In this document: piece by piece, positions 5,381-10,693 of the stretch
Layout of the letters: every line of letters starts with the position of its first letter
Numbering within the stretch: position 1 is the first letter of the stretch
Made by a program: the position numbers and the translations under genes
Notes under the pieces: model-generated
The model's database searches: none
Told to the model about the DNA's origin: nothing
What the model saw: the letters and a program-made list of their open reading frames with translations, nothing else
Source: Flavobacteriales bacterium CG_4_9_14_3_um_filter_32_8
GTDB taxonomy: Bacteria > Bacteroidota > Bacteroidia > Flavobacteriales_E > Vicingaceae
Direction: 5' to 3'
DNA length: 10,693 nt
Assembly (NCBI GenBank): GCA_002790175.1
Contig: PFUQ01000093.1
Location: 1 to 10,693 of the forward strand

Positions 5381-6832
5381 TTATTTATCTATCATAATTC
5401 TTTTGGTAAAAACTCGTTCTCCGCCATAATCAATAGACACAAAATAAACACCAGAAACGATATCGGTTGTTAATATTTTTACTTTTTCTTGATTTTCGAT
5501 AGGAACAACTTTTAATTTTTTTCCAACAATATCGGTAATTACAATTTCCCCATTGTAATAGTTGGAAGGAACGGCAACACTAAAATATTTTGTTGCTGGT
5601 ATTGGAAAAATACGAATGGAATTAGAGGCCTTAACTTCAGCGACACCAACAGTAAAAAAAACAGAATCACAAAACACATTGGTATTACAACCATTAGAAT
5701 CACTTACTGCTAAACACACATAATAATCACCTGGAGTTGGATAAGTAATCAATGGATTTTGTATAGTACTTGTTGTGCCGTCTCCAAAATCCCATAACCA
5801 GCTGTTTATTCCTGTAATAGAAAAAGAAGAATCCGAAAATTGAAAATTTCCTCCACCCATATCCGTCCAACCAAAATTAGCAATGGCTGTATCAAAAACT
5901 GTTACGTTAATTGCAACAACATCAACACAATTTGCCAAGTAGCCATAGTTGGTAGCTGTTAATTCTGTTGCATAAGTTCCACTAGCTGTGTATAAATGGG
6001 TGTAGTTGGTATCAAATGGGGCAATGATGGTTAAATCACCTAAGTTTAAAGAATAGGAATTAGGGCTAGTAAAGAACATGGTATTGACATCTGTTGGAGT
6101 TGTATTGGTAAATGTTACCGTATTACCTAAACACACACTATCGATATCTACTGTATAAGCTGAGGTAAAATCTTGTTCAAAAATTGGAGAAATAATCATA
6201 TCTACATCCCAAGTTCCACTCCAAGTAGGGTATAAATTATACCAAACACCTGCATAAGATAATGAGCTCAATGCTTCAGCCAATCCATTACCATAATCAT
6301 TGGTGATATAATAAGGGTTGGAAGGATTTAAGGTATCGATTTCTATGACAACGGCAAAAGAATCGGAAACAGCCACAGGAGATGTAAACATTAGTTGTTG
6401 CTCAAAATAACCAACGTCATGTAAAAAAACGGTGTCTGATGCAATAATTGATGTGGGCACATTACCTGCATTAATGTTCCGTACACTAATTACCATACTT
6501 ACCGAATCGGAATTACCAGGAACACCATCTAAATCTAACAACATATAAGTACTTATTCCATTAACGAATCCTGTTCCAGAAAAATAATAGGCTTGTGCTA
6601 TTCCTCCAATATATGTGGTATAATCCATGGTGTCGGACAACCAAGCTGTTGCTTTACCTTGAGGATAACTAATGATATCAACACAACCAGCTGTTTTATT
6701 AGTTGCATCTTTTACACCATTATACTGGAATGGTTGATTAATTACATGAGAATTGATTGGTAGTAAATTAACTTGTGCGTTGCCTAACAATACAAAAATT
6801 AACAATGTCGAAAAAAGATAAAATTTTTTCAT
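5381..6832 (-). CDS. Secreted PKD-domain protein with type IX secretion (type A) sorting domain
   Basis: This 483-residue exported protein has a signal peptide at 1-20 (MKK, hydrophobic core, probable cut after GNAQ). Residues about 45-220 form a beta-rich region I do not recognise, with a Ca-site-like DLDGVPGNSDS (100-110). Two PKD-like Ig folds follow: about 225-312, and about 315-395 with the classic WDFGDG (347-352) and PGDYYVCLAVSDSNGC. The end (about 404-483) is a type A C-terminal sorting domain: IRIFPIPAT, VITDIVGKKL, then GVYFVSI and a basic VFTKRIMI end. Such proteins cross the outer membrane through the type IX system and are held at the surface or released. No catalytic motif is visible, so adhesion or a structural role is likely but inferred. 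It is monocistronic: 92 bases after lspA, with a terminator downstream. The ATG start puts the signal peptide at the very N-terminus. Confidence 0.92.
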   Translation of the reverse strand: MKKFYLFSTLLIFVLLGNAQVNLLPINSHVINQPFQYNGVKDATNKTAGCVDIISYPQGKATAWLSDTMDYTTYIGGIAQAYYFSGTGFVNGISTYMLLDLDGVPGNSDSVSMVISVRNINAGNVPTSIIASDTVFLHDVGYFEQQLMFTSPVAVSDSFAVVIEIDTLNPSNPYYITNDYGNGLAEALSSLSYAGVWYNLYPTWSGTWDVDMIISPIFEQDFTSAYTVDIDSVCLGNTVTFTNTTPTDVNTMFFTSPNSYSLNLGDLTIIAPFDTNYTHLYTASGTYATELTATNYGYLANCVDVVAINVTVFDTAIANFGWTDMGGGNFQFSDSSFSITGINSWLWDFGDGTTSTIQNPLITYPTPGDYYVCLAVSDSNGCNTNVFCDSVFFTVGVAEVKASNSIRIFPIPATKYFSVAVPSNYYNGEIVITDIVGKKLKVVPIENQEKVKILTTDIVSGVYFVSIDYGGERVFTKRIMIDK

Positions 6833-6881
6833 AGGGAATGATTTAAATAATGGGTTTATTTTAAATACATCTCTGTTACGT

Positions 6882-6920
6882 TAAAAAAAAGAAAAAGGTT
6901 TCAAAGAAAAAAGTTTTGAA
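6882..6920 (-). terminator. Possible weak terminator after lspA
   Basis: Five bases past the lspA stop, TTCAAA and TTTGAA (6915-6920 with 6900-6905) can form a 6-base AT-rich stem around a 9-base loop. On the minus strand this is followed by CCTTTTTCTTTTTTTT. The U-rich tract is strong but the stem is weak. It is placed where termination would isolate the secreted-protein gene from the lspA unit. Confidence 0.35.
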
Positions 6921-6924
6921 TCTA

Positions 6925-7566
6925 TTATAGAGAAGGTGATGGATGAGTTTCTTCTTCTACTTTTTTGCTAAAGAACTTTTTATTAAAAATAAAAATGATA
7001 GAAATTCCAACAGAAATGGAAGCATCGGCTACATTAAAAACTGGACGAAAGAACAAGAATTGATCGCCACCCCAAAAGGGTAACCACTCTGGAAAATTTC
7101 CTTCTAGTAATGGAAACCAAAACATATCTACCACCCAACCATGAAGAAATGGTGCATAACCACCTTCTTCTGGTAAAAAAGTAGCTATTTGGTGGAAACT
7201 ATCATTAAAAATTAGACCATAAAAAGCACTGTCTAAAATATTTCCAATTGCTCCTGCAAAAATTAAGGCAACACTTATTTTTAAACCTTTATGAGTAGTT
7301 TTTGGCAATCTAAAAAGATAATAACCTATGGCAAAAACAGCAACAACTCTGAATAAACTCAAAAACAATTTCCCATATTCACCACCAAATTCCATCCCAA
7401 AAGCCATTCCTTTATTTTCGGTAAAATGGATGTAAAACCAATCGCCAATTAAAGGAAATTCCTGACTTAAATATAAGTGAGTTTTCACCCAAATCTTAAG
7501 AGATTGGTCAATAAGCAGGATGAAAATTGTTATAAAAAGAGGATGGGTTAAAAAACGAAACTTCAT
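6925..7566 (-). CDS. lspA: Lipoprotein signal peptidase (signal peptidase II)
   Basis: LspA is an inner-membrane aspartyl protease that removes the signal peptide of prolipoproteins after lipid is added to the lipobox cysteine. The protein has 213 residues with four membrane segments (about 10-26, 66-85, 96-116 and 181-195). Conserved motifs are visible: IDQSLK (19-24), TENKGMAFGM (49-58), GAIGNILDS (105-113), and the two catalytic aspartates, D147 in WVVDMFWFP and D181 in FNVADASIS. It is longer than the roughly 165-residue proteobacterial enzyme. The extra length includes a loop (about 121-142, containing LPEEGGYAPFLHG) before the first catalytic Asp, which I recall as common in Bacteroidota, and a charged, Pro/Ser-ending tail (about 196-213). 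It follows the DksA-like gene after 79 bases, an arrangement with ileS that recurs in the phylum. Confidence 0.95.
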   Translation of the reverse strand: MKFRFLTHPLFITIFILLIDQSLKIWVKTHLYLSQEFPLIGDWFYIHFTENKGMAFGMEFGGEYGKLFLSLFRVVAVFAIGYYLFRLPKTTHKGLKISVALIFAGAIGNILDSAFYGLIFNDSFHQIATFLPEEGGYAPFLHGWVVDMFWFPLLEGNFPEWLPFWGGDQFLFFRPVFNVADASISVGISIIFIFNKKFFSKKVEEETHPSPSL

Positions 7567-7584
7567 TCAATTGGAAATTTGAAA

Positions 7585-7634
7585 TTAGAAATTGGAAATT
7601 ATCACAAAAACAATCTCTAATTTCCAATCTCTAA
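7585..7634 (-). repeat. Inverted repeat between the DksA-like gene and lspA
   Basis: A 17-base inverted repeat pairs 7585-7601 with 7618-7634 around a 16-base loop. On the DNA it has one mismatch, but in a minus-strand transcript that position is a G-U pair, so the RNA stem is continuous. The arms are themselves built of short tandem words: TTAGAGATTG twice on one side and AATTTCCAATT twice in the extended other side (7571-7601). No T-run follows, so it is unlikely to be a simple terminator. The stem ends 18 bases before the lspA ATG, so it would sit in the lspA leader of a joint transcript. Confidence 0.75.
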
Positions 7635-7645
7635 TCAATAATTTG

Positions 7646-8020
7646 TTAGCTTTGAGCTTCTTTAGCTTCAATACTTAATGTAGCATGAGGAACAGCTAAT
7701 AATCTTTCTTTTTTGATTAATTTTCCTGTTACCCTACAAACTCCATAGGATTTATTTGAAATTCGAATTAAAGCATTTTCTAAGTGCTTTATAAATTTTT
7801 CTTGACGAGCAGCTAATTGTGAAACTTCTTCTCTAGAAAGAGTTGCTGCTCCTTCTTCCATCATTTTAAAGGAATGAGAGGTATCATCAGTTCCATTATT
7901 GTCAGCATGAGACAATGACCCTTTTAAAGCATCTAAATCTTTTTTAGCTTCAACAACTTTCTTTTCAATTAAAACTTTAAATTCCGCTAAATCTTTGTCT
8001 GAATATCTTACTTCTGGCAT
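7646..8020 (-). CDS. TraR/DksA-family regulator with degenerate zinc finger
   Basis: DksA-type proteins enter the secondary channel of RNA polymerase and alter initiation, often together with (p)ppGpp. The protein has 124 residues. The N-terminal two-thirds (about 8-90) are charged and helical, fitting the coiled-coil hairpin, with NGTDDTSHSF (42-51) near the expected acidic tip. The C-terminus holds the DksA signature SYGVCRVTGKLI (91-102), then ERLLAVPHATLSIEA (105-119). In canonical DksA four cysteines bind zinc; here only C95 remains, and the other three positions are T98, S116 and A119. That cysteine-poor form is, as I recall, usual in Bacteroidota homologues. The ATG lies 11 bases after the ileS stop, so it is almost certainly transcribed with ileS. 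Whether it acts like true DksA is inference. Confidence 0.88.
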   Translation of the reverse strand: MPEVRYSDKDLAEFKVLIEKKVVEAKKDLDALKGSLSHADNNGTDDTSHSFKMMEEGAATLSREEVSQLAARQEKFIKHLENALIRISNKSYGVCRVTGKLIKKERLLAVPHATLSIEAKEAQS

Positions 8021-8031
8021 AATTATAATTA

Positions 8032-10693
8032 TTAATTTATTTTTTCAATAGAAATTATCGTAGTCACATCGTTTTCCAATTCTACTGTAATTCCTTCATT
8101 TTGTTTCAATTCATTTACTAAATCAAGTTGCCCTGCTAAAGTTTCGGTGCAAATATAATTTTTATTCTTCGTAATTGCTTCATTTATTTCGCTGTGTTGT
8201 AAAATTTTAAGATGAATTTTATCATTCACTTCTAAACCACTTTCTTTACGCAAGTTTTGAATACGGTTCACAAATTCTCTTGCCATTCCCTCTGATTTTA
8301 AATTAGCAGTTAAAGTAATGTCCAAAGCAACTGTAATTCCTCCTTCCGATTGTACCAACCATCCAGGAATATCTTGGGTTAAAATTTCCACATCAGCTAA
8401 TTCTAATAGTACATTTTGCCCTTCAATTACCAATTCTTTAAAACCTGTACTTTCTATACAAACAATATCATCAGCATTAAATTGATTGATTGCAACTGCA
8501 ATCTGTTTCATTATCTTGCCGTACTTAGGTCCTAAAGTTTTAAAATTAGGCTTTATATTTTTAATTAATACACCTGCTGTATCTGTTAAGTATGCTATCT
8601 CCTTCACATTTGTTTCCGAAAGTATTAAATCTTCAACAGCTGCTAATTGGCGTTTAAATTTTTCATCTAAAATAGGAATCATTATTTTTTGTAGCGGCTG
8701 ACGAACTTTAATTTGCTCTTTTTTTCTTAAACTCAACACCATAGATGAAACCTGTTGAGCAATTGCCATTCTTTCTTCTAAATCTGAATCAATAGCAGTT
8801 TCTTGAGCAATAGGAAAATCTGACAAATGAACCGAAGTTGCATTTCCTTTTCCACTTACAGCAATTAAATCGGAGTACAATTGATCCATGTAAAATGGGG
8901 CTATTGAGGCCGAAAGTTGAGCAACAACTTCTAAACATTTATACAAAGTTTGGTAGGCGGCTATTTTATCTTCAGAATAATCTCCTTTCCAAAAACGTCT
9001 TCTACATAAACGAACATACCAATTACTTAATTCATCGTTTACAAATTCTTGTATTGCTCTTCCAGCTTTTGTGGGCTCATAATCTGCATAAAAACCATCG
9101 ACAGCTAGTATTAAAGAATTCAGTTTTGACATAATCCAACGGTCAATTTCTGGTCGTTTAGCAATAGGAACTTCATTTTCGGCATAAGTAAACTTATCTA
9201 AATTCGCATATAAAGCAAAAAAACCATAGGTATTGTATAGCGTTCCAAAAAATTTACGTTGAACCTCAGCAATTCCTTCTACATCAAATTTTAGGTTGTC
9301 CCAAGGTTGAGCATTGGTAATCATATACCAACGAGTTGCATCTGCACCATATTTGGTTAAGGTTTCGAAAGGGTCGGCAGCATTTCCTAAACGTTTGCTC
9401 ATTTTTTGACCATTTTTATCCAACACCAAACCGTTAGAAATTACATTTTTAAAAGCTACTGAGTCAAATACCATCGTTGCAATGGCATGCAATGTAAAAA
9501 ACCAACCTCTTGTTTGGTCAACTCCTTCTGCAATAAAATCTGCCGGAAAAAAGCCCCTTCCATCGATTTGTTCTTTATTTTCGAAAGGATAATGTTGTTG
9601 TGCATAAGGCATTGAACCAGAATCGAACCAAACATCAATTAAATCAGATTCTCGAACAGCAATTTCACCATCCTCTATAAAACAAATCTTGTCAATATAT
9701 GGTTTATGTAAATCTTTAATATGTTCTTCAGATACAGGAATTAGAAATTTTTTTTCAATACATAAATTCAAAAATTCATTAGTAGAAAAATTTGGAACAA
9801 GAGCCTCCTTTGCTTCGATAAACGCACTAATTTCAAGAGGTGTATTTAATAGAGGTGTTTCTGGAAGATTGATTTCTTTTGTTTGAAAATAGCTGCTACC
9901 AGATTTTAATTCCTCTACGCTTCCAATACATTTTTCAATCTTAATTTTTTCCCAATGAGTTGGTGTATTTCTCCAAATTGGCAACGGGATTCCCCAAAAA
10001 CGTGAACGTGATAAATTCCAGTCATTCAGATTTTCTAGCCAATTACCAAAACGTCCTGAACCAGTTGATTCTGGTTTCCAATTAATAGTTTTATTTAATT
10101 CAATCATCCTTTCTTTTGCTGCTGTAGTTTTAATAAACCATGATTGCAAAGGATAGTATAATACTGGTTTATCTGTCCGCCAACAATGAGGATAACTGTG
10201 TTCGTATTTTTCTATTTTAAATGCTCTATTTTCTTTTTTTAATTTAAGTGTTATTAATTCATCAACACTCAAATATTTATCTAGCTTAGGGATTATAGAT
10301 TTTAATTTTTCTTGTTGTTCTTTTAATTCTATAATTTTTTCATCATCAGAATAAAATGCCTCTTTTACATATTTATTGGCAAAGGGGAAAATCTCATCTT
10401 CTAATTCAGAAACAAATTTTCCTTTTAAATCTACTAGTGGTACATCCAATAATCCATTAAGTCTTTGAATAACCATTGGTGGAATATTCTTTTTTATTGC
10501 TATTTTAAAATCTTCCGCACCAAATGTTGGGGCAATATGGACAATCCCTGTTCCATCATCTGTTGTAACAAAGTCATTATCATCTGAAATAACACGAAAC
10601 GCATTTTCCACCCTCTTTGTACCATTAAATGGCATCAATTGATCATATACAATTCCTTCTAAATCTGAGCCTTTATATTCTTGTATAAATAGT
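8032..10693 (-). CDS. ileS: Isoleucyl-tRNA synthetase, eukaryote-like (partial, N-terminus outside window)
   Basis: IleRS charges tRNA-Ile with isoleucine and edits misactivated valine. The frame stays open from 8032 through the right edge (886 residues seen). The TTG at 10638 is not the start, because coding continues upstream (YKGSDLEGIVYDQ). The HIGH motif is missing because it lies beyond the edge. Numbering from that TTG: the CP1 editing motif DGTGIVHIAPTFGAED is at 28-43, YPHCWRTDKPVLYYP at 149-163, NLSRSRFWGIPLPIW at 208-222, DVWFDSG at 335-341, GVDQTRGWFF at 372-381 and KMSKR at 412-416 (9391-9405). The anticodon-binding domain covers about 500-650 (LSNWYVRLCRRRFW), followed by a long C-terminal region. 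The SRxRFWG and KMSKR forms fit the eukaryote-like IleRS2 group. Charged stretches at about 98-130 and 245-310 are possible lineage insertions. It leads the ileS-dksA-like-lspA unit. Confidence 0.96.
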   Translation of the reverse strand, partial: LFIQEYKGSDLEGIVYDQLMPFNGTKRVENAFRVISDDNDFVTTDDGTGIVHIAPTFGAEDFKIAIKKNIPPMVIQRLNGLLDVPLVDLKGKFVSELEDEIFPFANKYVKEAFYSDDEKIIELKEQQEKLKSIIPKLDKYLSVDELITLKLKKENRAFKIEKYEHSYPHCWRTDKPVLYYPLQSWFIKTTAAKERMIELNKTINWKPESTGSGRFGNWLENLNDWNLSRSRFWGIPLPIWRNTPTHWEKIKIEKCIGSVEELKSGSSYFQTKEINLPETPLLNTPLEISAFIEAKEALVPNFSTNEFLNLCIEKKFLIPVSEEHIKDLHKPYIDKICFIEDGEIAVRESDLIDVWFDSGSMPYAQQHYPFENKEQIDGRGFFPADFIAEGVDQTRGWFFTLHAIATMVFDSVAFKNVISNGLVLDKNGQKMSKRLGNAADPFETLTKYGADATRWYMITNAQPWDNLKFDVEGIAEVQRKFFGTLYNTYGFFALYANLDKFTYAENEVPIAKRPEIDRWIMSKLNSLILAVDGFYADYEPTKAGRAIQEFVNDELSNWYVRLCRRRFWKGDYSEDKIAAYQTLYKCLEVVAQLSASIAPFYMDQLYSDLIAVSGKGNATSVHLSDFPIAQETAIDSDLEERMAIAQQVSSMVLSLRKKEQIKVRQPLQKIMIPILDEKFKRQLAAVEDLILSETNVKEIAYLTDTAGVLIKNIKPNFKTLGPKYGKIMKQIAVAINQFNADDIVCIESTGFKELVIEGQNVLLELADVEILTQDIPGWLVQSEGGITVALDITLTANLKSEGMAREFVNRIQNLRKESGLEVNDKIHLKILQHSEINEAITKNKNYICTETLAGQLDLVNELKQNEGITVELENDVTTIISIEKIN

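Noticed and set aside
8486..9886. Plus-strand and alternative minus-strand frames inside ileS
   Set aside because: They overlap the IleRS catalytic and anticodon-binding coding sequence in other frames and show no family features.
10636..10638. TTG as the start of ileS
   Set aside because: The frame continues without a stop to the edge with IleRS-like residues, and the HIGH-containing domain is still missing, so the gene is cut by the window.

Overview
The window is AT-rich DNA that most likely comes from a member of Bacteroidota, probably a flavobacterium-like lineage. Several signs agree: a secreted protein with a C-terminal type A sorting domain for the type IX secretion system; a TAnnTTTG-type -7 promoter element upstream of gltX; few recognisable Shine-Dalgarno sequences; a GlnRS/GluRS pair; a eukaryote-like IleRS; and a DksA-like protein whose zinc-finger cysteines are mostly replaced. 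No genus can be named from the sequence alone.

Every supported gene lies on the minus strand, so transcription runs from high to low coordinates. The first block (10693 to 6925) is ileS (its 5' part lies outside the window), then a DksA/TraR-like gene, then lspA. The first two are 11 bases apart and are probably co-transcribed. An AT-rich inverted repeat fills the gap between the DksA-like gene and lspA. Next comes a lone secreted, sortable PKD-domain protein (6832 to 5381), closed by a clear intrinsic terminator (5362 to 5324). A new promoter just past that terminator drives gltX.

The second block (5286 to 1294) is gltX, glnS, folB and a small cysteine-rich CWC protein that overlaps the end of folB. 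The gltX-glnS and glnS-folB spacers hold repeat-like sequence of two different kinds. The last part (1223 to 1) holds a stand-alone receiver-domain response regulator with no DNA-binding domain and the N-terminal 244 residues of a membrane-embedded GT-C-type glycosyltransferase, which runs off the left edge and starts at GTG.

Functionally this is mostly housekeeping: three class I aminoacyl-tRNA synthetases (Ile, Glu, Gln), lipoprotein maturation, folate synthesis and an RNA polymerase-binding type regulator. The accessory parts are the secreted protein, the orphan receiver and the glycosyltransferase. I see no tRNA or rRNA, CRISPR array, transposase, phage gene or defence cassette, and no convincing undescribed multi-gene system. 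The most useful leads are the repeat-filled spacers, the glnS stop codon lying inside one of them, the output-less receiver and the degenerate zinc finger.
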